Of a DNA stretch of 64,000 nt, positions 48,600-58,789 are shown one piece after another (the stretch's first letter is position 1; each line of letters starts with the position of its first letter). Both the position numbers and the translations under genes were made by a program. The notes below the pieces were generated by a model. The model did no database searches. It was given only the letters and a program-made list of their open reading frames with translations, and was not told where the DNA came from. Origin of the DNA: Megalonaias nervosa (taxonomy: Eukaryota; Mollusca; Bivalvia; Unionida; Unionidae); assembly GCA_016617855.1 (NCBI GenBank), contig JAECUM010005030.1, positions 1 through 64,000 on the forward strand, in the 5' to 3' direction.

Positions 48600-49310
48600 C
48601 AACATGTTTATTGAGATTTCATTAATATTGTAAAGTACTGATTTGGCTGAGATAATTTATATCAGCTTTCTCTGATGAGTTACCACTGTGTTTAGATTTT
48701 CATTGACTTACTACTTTTCTTTCACAGTAATTGTTTTGCTATAATTAATAAACCATATAATTTTTTTTTTTTAATTTTCTTATTATTTAATAAGAAAAGC
48801 CATAATTAATTTTTTGTTTCAGTGTGGTGCCACAAAATTTATGGCAGTACAGTACATGGAGTTAACAAGTGAAGTCATAATAAATATAATGTTTTAAGAT
48901 GGGCAATACAATGTTCATATGTCACCAGCAAACATCCTTAATTTAAATCTAATTTTGGAGTCATTTTTTTTGTATGGGCAACAAAATATTTGGACCTGGT
49001 GTTCTTTTCTTATGTATATTAAAATTACAGAGACAATCATGTAAAATGTTGACGCTGTGAAGCAAGTTGGTGATGCTGGAAAGATTGGGAATTTATCATA
49101 TTCTATGATATTAGGACTATGTATTACACTCCAGTCTTTTGATTCATCATTGTTACATATCAGAAATGTATTTTTATAAACTGTTGGCTTTTTGTATTAA
49201 CATGTATTCGGTCCAAATATTTATTTATTGGTAATTGTTTATATGAATAATTTTTGTATATTAATCGCATTTCATACAGTTGATTGAGATGAGAACCCAT
49301 TAAACAGCCA
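48600..49310. other. No recognisable gene; possible 3' untranslated region
   Basis: AT-rich and CpG-poor, ending in a consensus polyadenylation signal. Confidence 0.4.
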
Positions 49311-49316
49311 AATAAA
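49311..49316 (+). promoter_or_regulatory. Candidate polyadenylation signal at the edge of the CpG-poor block
   Basis: AATAAA is followed by GTCATTGTGTTTGACA, a GT-rich downstream element. CpG density rises sharply about 150 bases later. The signal may end a + strand transcript whose coding part is either the aminotransferase gene or something I could not recognise. Confidence 0.45.
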
Positions 49317-50343
49317 GTCATTGTGTTTGACAATAACTTATTGCTTTTATATTAGCATTATAAGCACATGTTAAAGTACAAGAGAAGATGCTAGAAAACA
49401 ACAATGTAGAGGATAATTGCTTTTATCAAATATATAATGGATATATTTCATTGAGTTAAATATTTCCGTTGTTCATGGATTTTCTTTTTTACTTTATGCT
49501 CCAACTTTTTGTCTATCATTGTAGTAGCAGACTTGTTATTTTATCCGATGTGATGATGTCAGCTGCTTACTGTTCTGCTGTTCTTTTGATGATTTGACTA
49601 GGCAAACCTACTGGCCTATATTTTTTTATTTGACTGGGTACCACTCTGTATTTATTTTGTTTTACAGTCATTTGTGTTTCTTTTCGTCCTCAAATCTGTC
49701 AGATCTACATCTGAATATGCCATATCACATGTGTTCCTAATTTAAAAAGACTCATTTCATTCATTGTTTGTATGGAAGATTGGATTCCTTCGAAGGGAGA
49801 CAATTACTGATGACTTCTTTCAATTTCAGTCAGGTGTGTATCACCTTACTTCGATGCAATTACCGAAGTGCTGTGTGAGTTTTGAGTTGCCTTGCATTTT
49901 TTTTTTAGTGCAGCGGATGCAAAATGTTTAACAAATTAAAGATTTGATGCAAGGTCTCCAAAGATCTTCTGTAATAAAGAAAGACAGACAGTTTTAAGTA
50001 TTTTTTTAAAAAAAATTCCTACATCTAAAAGCTGTTACATGTACCAATAGGGTGGCCAGTGACGGAACTCAAGAATACTGGAGAATCGTTTGCACACAAA
50101 CAAAAACGATCACGTTTGGAAGGGGACAAGCCAGTTAGAAACCAGTATGCCCAATCCGGCCTTTCACCAGGAGTTTTCATGTCATCCATGGTAATCCATG
50201 TGTACTAAATGCAGGTCATCCTGTAGATCTGAGGGTGTCATTTAGTCTTGTTTAGTTTGTGTGTTCTTGAGTACTAGTGTAAGAATGACTTGACAAATGC
50301 GTTCTGACCTGTGCTTTGTATGTTTTACTGTAATTGTCTGACC
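49317..50343. other. No recognisable gene; CpG frequency recovers here
   Basis: Unique sequence. The transition in CpG content falls near 49.4-49.5 kb. Confidence 0.5.
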
Positions 50344-50591
50344 TCTCCGGTGGCCTGATTCAAACCCAGGCCGTGTCATACCAAAAACTTGAAAATGGTA
50401 CTGGCAGCTGCCTCGCTTGGCGCTCAGAGGCGCTAGGACTGATCGACCTGGTGTCAGGATAATGTGACTGGGTGGTACATTATGCTGCATATCTGCGGCA
50501 TGATGCCCCAGTGCTAGACATCACTATAAACTGCCACACAGCAGACGTCGTAGCGATATGACTGAATAATTGTTAAAGCTATGTTAAAAAT

Positions 50592-50674
<83 letters not shown>
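50344..50674 (+). mobile_element. SINE family B copy with expanded (TC)n(CA)n tail
   Basis: The head has lost the bases between A and B boxes. The body and 3' end are typical. The tail has grown to about 40 bases of TC and 40 of CA. Confidence 0.82.
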
Positions 50675-50679
<5 letters not shown>

Positions 50680-52551
50680 TACTGCCAGTTTGTTTAGTCT
50701 AAACATATAACCAGCTCCCAAAAAGATGAAGTTGTATAACTCTTTTAATGTCTGTAGAAGCTGCGTCTTTCATTTTTCTATCTTTTCTTCAAAGATTCTT
50801 TCCACTTTGAGATATAGTGCCCTTTTCTTATCAAACTGGACTCTAATCGGTTATTAATTTATGTAGAGTGTTTCGTACTCTGGCCATTTCTTGACTGGGA
50901 TTTTTATCTAGCAGTTTTAAAAGATGTTTTTAAAATCTCATTTCTCACATTCTTTAGTAATGTTTTAACTAGAACATATACTACAATAATTATCACTTGA
51001 CTATTTTTCAAATTACTGTTTTATTATTTTGATTAAGAGTGAACTTGCTGTAATCTTTTCTCTAATTATGGTATTTTATAATTTAAATTTGGTTGATTGC
51101 TTGGTACATACTTTTCTTGCGACCTAACAGCCTTTATATTGAGCTGTTCTGTTATATTTGTACACGTCTTTAACGCAGTTTGTGATTTTATACATTATTT
51201 TAGGATCCATTTTAGACTCGTTATATATTTTTCTAATTTTATTGTTTTCATTTTCTTTCCATAAATTTAAAATCTGACTTCTTTTTCATTTTTAGCAGTA
51301 ACAATACATACTTCTAAACGTTAGCAATGAATTTTCTATAAAATACAACTAATGGTAACAGAAAAGACATTAGGGGGTGTCTAAATACTGGGTACGAAAC
51401 ATCCCTGTTATGAAACGACCTGAACCCCTAGTAATGCAAAAGAAAGAACCCTACTGAGTAATAACTGGCCATCAGCGGCAGTCTCCCTTACTGACTCAAT
51501 TATGCATAAACTAGGTAATCCAAAGCACGTGTATTAGAGTTCCATAGGTTGCAATTTAATACAAACGAACATTTAAAGGCAATTTTATTTTTATACAAAT
51601 TGTGAAATTCAGACATAATTTGTCTGATGGATATTTGATTGCAGTTTCACAACCACGTTTAAAAATCGTAGTATAGGCTGTCAAGACTATCGACATTTGA
51701 AAACACAGATGAGTTCATCACCAAAACATAATTTGACATGAGGTTAGAGGCATGAAAATACACATGGCACACTTTTAAGGGGTTTGTTTCGTCTGTACCA
51801 AAAAAGTACGATTCCTGTTACGTTTGAGGGGATATTATTTGTTACATATCCTTGGAACATTTTAAAAAGGTCATTTTATTCATCTATTTAAGTGAATCTG
51901 GAACCAAAATCTTTATTCTGTAATGTGAATGAAAAAAAAAAAAAGGTGAAAATTTGAGGAAAATACTTTTATGTACCCTTAAATATTATAAATTTATTTT
52001 TGCCCAGTTAACTTGTTCACTTTTCCCCAAAACTACGTAAAACAATATTATATTTGGTTTTTCAGTAGGTTTCTTCTAACTGCTCTTTGATTGGGATTTT
52101 TTTTTATTTTTTATATTAAAATCCGGTTGTTTCCCAGCAGAAATGATGAACTTCTTACTAAACGGGTGAAAAGAATGTAGTGAAGCAAATGCACCAACAC
52201 GTACACATCTATATGTAAGATTAAATGTAGATTATTTGTCAAAATCATTAACAGGATTTTGGGAGAACATACATCATAATATTATAATGAAAGTAATGAG
52301 AATAAACCTGTAATCAAAACAAAACAGTTACAACATGACGGATGTAAGCTAATTTTTTTAATTACATTTACAGTTATAATGCCGTTAATTCAATCACATT
52401 TGATTTCCGACAGAATGTTGCTTGGCTTCAATATTTTTTTCTTCTAAAAAATCCATCTATCCTGATTTTCGTGTATGGATTCAAAAAGATAATGATAGCC
52501 TTGTCAACATTTAATTCCGTAAATCGCCGGAAGAGTTTTTCCCCTTTATTA

Positions 52552-52555
<4 letters not shown>
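50680..52555. other. No recognisable gene
   Basis: AT-rich. Short motifs around 51395 and 51785 ('acgaaac', 'cctgttaYg') look loosely inverted, but I could not define an element. Confidence 0.4.

Positions 52556-52556
<1 letters not shown>

Positions 52557-52610
<54 letters not shown>
52557..52610. repeat. (TA)n microsatellite
   Basis: About 27 TA units. Confidence 0.95.
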
Positions 52611-52614
<4 letters not shown>

Positions 52615-53077
52615 AACACCCACTTAAATCAAGGGTAACCAAATGCATTCCCTGTGAATAAGAGGCTTGCATGGAAGATATATTGCCAAGTCGAAAGGGG
52701 CGCGATCGAAGAAACGTCGCTTTGTAAATGGATGATAATGCGCCCAAGCTGTAGCGTGGGCGGTAGAAAGAATGTGACGTTTCACTTTCAAAATTGATGA
52801 TTATATATATAAGGCAAAGAGTAGCTGGATGAAAAATATTGGAGTCAGCCGAAGTCACGTTGAGCAAGTGAAGAAACCCAATCTTAAAATTAATGCGGGG
52901 AATTTTCAAGACATTTGACGAAAGACCTGACTCCTGACTCGCATCTCCATTTAGCGATTGTTTCATGAATCTGTCTGTACTGCCGCCACTGTATTGACCC
53001 CCACTGTATAAAAACCCCGTTGTTGAGCATATGTTTACTGTATGAGATCATTACTATGAGATCTATTGGTATCTATG

Positions 53078-53830
53078 TACAAAGACATCCTCCTTTGTGC
53101 TTAAGGGCATATACCCTGTGTGCATAAATACATCCTCCTTTGTGCTTAAGGACATGTACTAAAGTGCGTGAAGACATACTCCTGTGTTTAAAGACATGTA
53201 CCCTATGTGCGTAAAGACATACTCCCCTGTGTTTAAGGATATGTACCGTATGTGCGTAAAGACATACTACTCTGTGTTTAAGGAAATGCACCCTATGTCC
53301 GTAAAGACATACTCTCCTGTGTTTAAGGATATGTACCGTATGTGCGTAAAGACATACTACTCTGTGTTTAAGGAAATGCACCCTATGTCCGTAAAGACAT
53401 ACTCACCTGTGTTTAAGGATATGTACCGTATGTGCGTAAAGACATACTACTCTGTGTTTAAGGAAATGCACCCTATGTCCGTAAAGACTGTGTTTAAGGA
53501 TATGTACCGTATGTGCGTAAAGACATACTCCTTTGTGTTTAAGGATATGTACCGTATGTGCGTAAAGACATACTCCTTTGTGTTTAAGGATATGTACCGT
53601 ATGAGCGTAAAGACATACTCCTTTGTGTTTAAGGATATGTACCGTTTGTGCGTAAAGACATACTCCCCTGTGTTTAAGGATATGTACCGTATGTGCGTAA
53701 AGACATCCTACTCTGTGTTTAAGGAAATGCACCCTATGTCCGTAAAGACTGTGTTTAAGGATATGTACCGTATGTGCGTAAAGACATACTCCTTTGTGTT
53801 TAAGGATATGTACCCTATGTGCGTGAGGAT
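53078..53830. repeat. 45-bp minisatellite open on both strands
   Basis: About 16 units of 45 bases (GTGTTTAAGGATATGTACCG plus TATGTGCGTAAAGACATACTCCT). Two shortened units are 36 bases long. From 53184 on, every unit is a multiple of three. Two unit types alternate between 53229 and 53490, giving a 90-bp higher-order period. The first two units are more diverged and out of frame. Confidence 0.92.
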
Positions 53831-54086
53831 ATACCACTTTAAGGCCAATATACTGGTCCTTCGATTTCATTTTAACGGTTTCTCTATTAAAACAAAATAC
53901 ATTGTCTGTCACTTTAAATCATATATGTGGTGTGTGGTCCATTTCACTACCATTCTAAATATAATTCATATCGATGTAGATGTGAAGAGGCAAGGGGTTT
54001 GGACACGAGTTCATTTAACAATAGGGTCTCCTTTCCTGCAACGAAATAAAACAGTTTCACAGATTAACGTGGAACGGACATTATAA
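53196..54086 (+). CDS. Repetitive open frame of doubtful status, about 296 residues
   Basis: Starting from the first in-frame ATG, the frame encodes about 14 copies of a 15-residue repeat (VFKDMYRMCVKTYSP and variants). It is followed by about 85 non-repetitive residues and a TAA. No known domain, signal peptide or promoter is visible. The minus strand is also open across most of the array, which argues that a stop-free unit was amplified and not that selection kept the frame. Against that, indels respect the codon phase (45 and 36 bases). I would not call it a gene without transcript evidence. Confidence 0.2.
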   Translation: MYPMCVKTYSPVFKDMYRMCVKTYYSVFKEMHPMSVKTYSPVFKDMYRMCVKTYYSVFKEMHPMSVKTYSPVFKDMYRMCVKTYYSVFKEMHPMSVKTVFKDMYRMCVKTYSFVFKDMYRMCVKTYSFVFKDMYRMSVKTYSFVFKDMYRLCVKTYSPVFKDMYRMCVKTSYSVFKEMHPMSVKTVFKDMYRMCVKTYSFVFKDMYPMCVRIYHFKANILVLRFHFNGFSIKTKYIVCHFKSYMWCVVHFTTILNIIHIDVDVKRQGVWTRVHLTIGSPFLQRNKTVSQINVERTL

Positions 54087-54248
54087 AATTAAGACATCCA
54101 AATATGTCATACAATTCACTTAGAAATCTTTTTTGGTAAATCGCGGTGTTTAACGTACGGTAGTTGCTAAGTTTAGAGCTGTGACCCAACCAAATTTTCG
54201 ACGGGTGTTTGACAATCGGAAAGCCCAGATTAATGACGTCACAGCAGG

Positions 54249-54300
54249 GTTTGCTCATCAACCCACTGGAAGCGCGTGGTATCAAACTACCGGGAAATAT
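54249..54300. repeat. 52-bp direct repeat, first copy
   Basis: The sequence from TTTGCTCATCAACC to CGGGAAATAT recurs with three or four differences at 54821-54872, directly before the LINE remnant. Confidence 0.85.
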
Positions 54301-54788
54301 TGTGTAGAGAACAAGTCTAGTTTTGGCCACGCGAGAATTTGAGAAGAGGTTGTTGATAGAAACGTCCCATGGAATTCAGATTAATCGCTTCCAATTTTGT
54401 AAACAGATCTGCCCCTCAAAGGGTAGACAGTCGCTCCGGTTTTGGAGGATACAACACACGGTTTGTATGTTTGAATATAGATGAAGGGATGATACGTGAA
54501 GTTGACCATTTTTCATCATTGTGTTTGTCTCATTCAAAGGTTACTGCCCTTTCTATGCCACGGGTAGGCATATAATCAGAGAAACTCGAAGCATCTAAAA
54601 AGAGTAGTGTGGTAATAAATTTGTGAAAGGGGTAGAGGGAATACGACATTGTCCAAATTCTGGCGAGTCTCTGACAGTGAGACACCATCAATATTTATTT
54701 AAATACTTTAGAACTGAGACCACTTTATCACTATGAAATAAAGCTATATACAGAATATGTTGACCGAGGCAAAACATCCGAAAAACGA

Positions 54789-54820
<32 letters not shown>

Positions 54821-54872
54821 TTGCTCATCAACCTACTGGAAGCGCGTGGTGTCAAACTACCAGGGAAATATA

Positions 54873-55582
54873 TGTACGCATCAGCTCCATTCGCAAGTAT
54901 CTTTCAGTTGATGCCACTAAAACACTTGTGTGTTCCTTAGTACTTTCAAGACTGGACTATTGTAACTCAATTCTGTCTGGTTCGTCTCAATTTCTACTCC
55001 AGAAACTTCAAAAAGTTCAAAACACAGCTTCTCGGATCATCCTTAGAGTACCACGATCAGAGCACGCCTGCCCGCTGCTCTGTACCCTACACTGGCTATC
55101 CATTCGATCCAGAATTAAACTCAAAATTTGTTCTCTGTGCTACGTTTCACTGACGGGCTCTAGTCCTACATACCTATCCGACCTCATCCATGTATACACA
55201 CCAGCAAGATACTTCCTCTTCTGACACTCGTATTCTCATTATTCCCACGATGAAAATGAAATCATATGGACAACGTTCTTTTGCATACGAGGGCCCAGCA
55301 ACGTGGAACGAATTGCCCACTGAACTTGGTCACAAAGACAGTGATTTCATTCAAGAGCGCTCTTAAAACTCACCTATTTCAACTGCAAGAAGAGACTTAA
55401 AGACCTAATAATGTTTCCTTACCTTAAATATTTACAGCATGTTTTCTGTTTTCTAATTTCTTGGTGTTTGTTTTTATTTTTGTAATCATATCATTATATA
55501 TGTTTTTTAAGTGTTGTCAGATGTTGTAAAGCGCATAGAGCATCTAAAGATTAGGCGCTATACAAAGTCCTCATTATTATTA
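54873..55582 (+). mobile_element. L2/CR1-type LINE, 5'-truncated 3' end
   Basis: From about 54885 the + strand encodes the post-RT C terminus typical of L2/CR1-group non-LTR elements: SRLDYCNSILSG, then LQKLQKVQNTASRIIL, then LHWLSIRSRIKLKICSLCY and PTYLSDLIHVYTPARY. The frame breaks near 55215. The usual next segment (SYGQRSFAYEGPATWNELP) follows in another frame, and ALKTHLF lies in a third. The 3' UTR ends 'aggcgctatacaaagtcct' plus (ATT)n, as expected for the group. Only the last 700 bases survive. GGAAATA occurs on both sides as a weak possible target duplication. Confidence 0.88.
54885..55356 (+). pseudogene. LINE reverse transcriptase, C-terminal remnant
   Basis: Broken by at least two frame changes (near 55215 and 55340) and lacking the catalytic RT core, so it is inactive. 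The open frame seems to begin at 54757, but its first 40 codons are a (GT)n tract and the 52-bp repeat, not element sequence. Confidence 0.82.
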
Positions 55583-55745
55583 TATATATGGAAATAATCA
55601 GACAAGCCATTTATGCATTGACAACACGCAGTCAGAATTGGAAAATGAAGTACATTTAGCTGTAAGCACACACACACACACACACACACAATGAACGCAT
55701 GTTCGAAGGAAATTACGATCTCAGAACCGGTATTTCATTGGTTTA

Positions 55746-55785
55746 ATACATACATACATACATACATACATACATACATACATAC
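55746..55785. repeat. (CATA)n microsatellite
   Basis: Pure tetranucleotide run. A (CA)n tract lies at 55669-55690. Confidence 0.95.
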
Positions 55786-55798
55786 TGATTAGGATAAA

Positions 55799-56135
55799 GA
55801 CCGCTCCGGTGGCCTAAGTGGTTAGAGCGTCCGCCTCGGATACGGGACTTCGCGAGTTCGAACCCCAGCCGAGTCGTACCAAAGACTTGTGAAAATGGTG
55901 CTAACAGCTGCATCGCTTGGCGCTCAGCATTAAGAGGCTAGTGTTTGGACTGGTCGGCCTGGTGTCAGAATAATGTGACTGGGTGGGCCATCATGCTACA
56001 TGTCTGAGGCATGATACCTCAGTACTAGACATCACTGTAAACTGCCACACATGAGACATCGTAACAATATTACTGAAAAGTTGTTATGGCAACGTTAAAA
56101 ACGCAAATCACACAACAAACACACACACACACAGA
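55799..56135 (+). mobile_element. SINE family B, full length, CpG-retaining
   Basis: A box GTGGCCTAAGTGGTTAGAGC and B box GAGTTCGAACCCC are intact. The body is complete and the tail is CA-rich. GATTA lies on both sides as a weak target duplication. CpGs are kept, in contrast to copies at 40.5 and 48.4 kb. Confidence 0.9.
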
Positions 56136-56380
56136 TTACCATATACGCGCGAACTGTAAGCTTGCCATTACCTCATGGCATTCAATGAAGCTATTTTCAC
56201 AATTTCTGTCTCGCACAAATTTTTTATTTGACAGTAATTCGGTTTAAATAAAATGGTTGTAATAGTTTCAAAGTCATACAAGATATGGAGGAAGTGATTA
56301 AACCTTTTTAATAATCTAAAATCTCTATAAAAGTTACATTTTACAACATTTTCACTACTAAGAAATTCTTGCCTGTATTC

Positions 56381-56698
56381 CTACGTTACCTGGTGACACG
56401 GCGATAATCGGTAAGGCTTGAGATGACGGCGTATCGCGCTGACATCAACACTGTATTCTAACTGGTCGACCGAAAATGACGCATTATTGCATGTAGCGTG
56501 TTGCACCGTCATATCAGCCGAAACGATCACAGGAATAAGATGGGCGAAAGCAGGAAAACGGATTGGCATCATTGAATTTGGTACTGGCTTGTAAAATCGA
56601 ATATTTGAGGTGAACATCGATGGTAAACATACTACGCTACGCGAAATGTGCTTTGAGATAATTAGTGTTGAGTTTGAAATTTGCAGGATGAGAAGCAT
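56381..56698 (-). CDS. Unassigned open frame, possible exon
   Basis: A 105-codon frame on the minus strand from an ATG. About three codons before its stop it meets a good donor-like CACCAG|GTAACG. Composition looks protein-like (VCLPSMFTSNIRFYKPVPNS, later SFSVDQLEYSVDVSAIRRHL) and CpG is normal. No family is recognised and no clear signal peptide is seen. There is no second exon I can point to. It may be a first exon of a gene running left, or chance. Confidence 0.25.
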   Translation of the reverse strand: MLLILQISNSTLIISKHISRSVVCLPSMFTSNIRFYKPVPNSMMPIRFPAFAHLIPVIVSADMTVQHATCNNASFSVDQLEYSVDVSAIRRHLKPYRLSPCHQVT

Positions 56699-56864
56699 AC
56701 TAGCGTCCTTCCACGTGTTTTTATTTACATATGTATTGAATTTGATATGTTAATAAGTAATGATACAAACCCCTGTGACTTGTTTCAATCAAGCGTCATA
56801 TCCAACTCTGAGGCAAAAGACAAACATGTCAACAATGGAATTGAATGGGAGATTTCGGCGAAGT

Positions 56865-57315
56865 ATCTGTACGATGAAGTATCTGTACAGTGAAGTATTT
56901 GTACGATGAATTATCTGTACAATTAAGTAATTGTACCATGAATTATCTGTACAATAAAGTATGTGTAGGATGAATTATCTGTACAATAAAGTATTTGTAC
57001 GATTAATTATCTGTACTATAAATTATCTGTTCTATGAATTATCTGTATGATGAATTGTCTGTACAATGAGGTATTTGTACGATGAATTATCTGTACAGTG
57101 AATTATCTGTTCGATGAAGTATTTGTACGATGAAGTAAATGTACAATGAAGTATATGTACGATGAATTATCTGTGCAATGAATTTTCAGTAAGATGTATT
57201 GTCAGTACAGTGAATTATCTGCACGATGACTTATCGGTACGATGAATTATCTGTACAATGAAGTATCTATACAATGAATTATCGGTACGATGAAGTATTT
57301 TATGAAGTATATGTA
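56865..57315. repeat. 16-bp minisatellite
   Basis: About 28 degenerate units of GTACGATGAATTATCT, with alternating 'gaattatct' and 'gaagtattt' forms that give a 32-bp period in places. Confidence 0.9.
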
Positions 57316-57518
57316 CGATGAAGGAAAAAACGTTTTCAGAAGATTTAGTGGAGTTTCGTTCAGTAAATCGCACGAAACTGTTACGTCACCTCACAATGAT
57401 AGCAGTTCATTGTACAAGGATCATATTTTCTGTAAAACTGATAGTACTCTCTTGATGTCAGATTTGATTGCTGGAAAAGAACCTCAGCGCGTAGACAAAC
57501 AATTAACTCGTACCAATT

Positions 57519-57820
57519 TTTAGCGGTCACACAGCCACTTGCAGGAACAGCATACATAAATAAGTACCAATGCATAGCGGTTAGGCATCCACTAGAGGGA
57601 ACAGTACATAAATAAGTACCAATGCGTAGCGGTCAGGCATCCACTAGAACAGGGCTTTCAAACGCGGCCCGCCAAGCCGTATACTGTGGCCCGCAAAATG
57701 ATTGGCATCAAAAGGTGTTAGGCCTATGAGAGATAACAAAGGTGGTGTGGCCCTCGTGCGGCCCCCAGGGTGGTTTGAGTTTGAGACCCCTGCACTAGAA
57801 GGAACAGTATACATAAATAA
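57519..57820. repeat. Tandem repeat of about 60 bp, three units, third split by a MITE
   Basis: Units carry TACCAATG..TAGCGGT, then CCACTAGARGGAACAGTA and TACATAAATAAGTA. The third unit is interrupted at CACTAGAA by the element at 57650-57792, so the other units show the empty site. Confidence 0.85.
57650..57792. mobile_element. hAT-type MITE, 143 bp, with 8-bp target duplication
   Basis: The inverted ends are CAGGGCTTTCAAACGCGGCC and, on the other strand, CAGGGGTCTCAAACTCAAAC. A perfect CACTAGAA flanks the element at 57642-57649 and 57793-57800. No coding capacity. The ends differ from those of the 3847-6688 hAT element, so a different transposase moved it. Confidence 0.93.
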
Positions 57821-57946
57821 ACCATCAAGTTGGTGTTAAAACCACAGTCCGTGTTTTTCATCTTCATCAATCGTAATGCTGGTACTTAGTGACGTTTATA
57901 TATTATGCTTTGCCCCTTTTATTTAGATATTATTTAAAACATTTAC

Positions 57947-57982
<36 letters not shown>

Positions 57983-58711
57983 GGCCACATTGGTCTATAA
58001 AGAAACAAGGGTATTATTTTGGTATTTTTACACTTGTTGATATTCTTCTTGAGCTATTTCTTCTTTTTTTTTTTTTTGAATATTCAAGTACCCCCTTCCA
58101 CAACCGATCAAATAACGTCTTGAATGTATGGATTAGATCCAGCGACTTGAGGTTTCAGGAGAAGTCTTCGGAACCAGTCCAAAACGGGTGCTCACTCTCC
58201 ATACATTAACATGTTTGTGCTGTAAAACGTGATTAGAGATTTTGATCAGAATGATTGTTGTATATATTTTGTTATTCTTTATGTTTGTAACAGTGAATTA
58301 TTAAGATTTATCGATTTTGTTTGACACATTACATCAATATACTTATATTTCAACAGTTTTTCATGAGTATTTTGGTTTTCCGTTACATCGTACAGTAGGT
58401 AGTTGTACTAGTACATCGAGGACTTTACTTGTACCGTGGACGTACTTTAGTACTCTTTGGAAGGTATTTTGCACATTGAATATATTATTAGTACAATAAA
58501 TAAATTAAGCAATTGCAATGGTTCGCTATCGCAAATCACCCTGCATTTCACTGCATGTTGCAAAATCCCTGTTTCCACCCACCCACCGCAATAACCATGG
58601 GATGATAATGCGAAGTTTTGTGCATTTCCACCCGGCGGTTTAGGACGATGACTGGTCACAAAAGACACTGGGTCTAACAATATTCCCGACGCTCACAAAA
58701 TAGCATTGTTA

Positions 58712-58714
<3 letters not shown>
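57821..58714. other. No recognisable gene
   Basis: (TTA)n lies at 57950-57982. A minus-strand 77-codon frame at 58447-58680 is unsupported. Confidence 0.5.

Positions 58715-58780
<66 letters not shown>
58715..58780. repeat. (TA)n microsatellite
   Basis: About 33 TA units. Confidence 0.95.
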
Positions 58781-58783
<3 letters not shown>

Positions 58784-58789
58784 AAATTG

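Noticed and set aside
52511..52966. 151-codon minus-strand frame
   Set aside because: It runs into a (TA)n tract that supplies about 20 codons. The remainder has no recognisable family.
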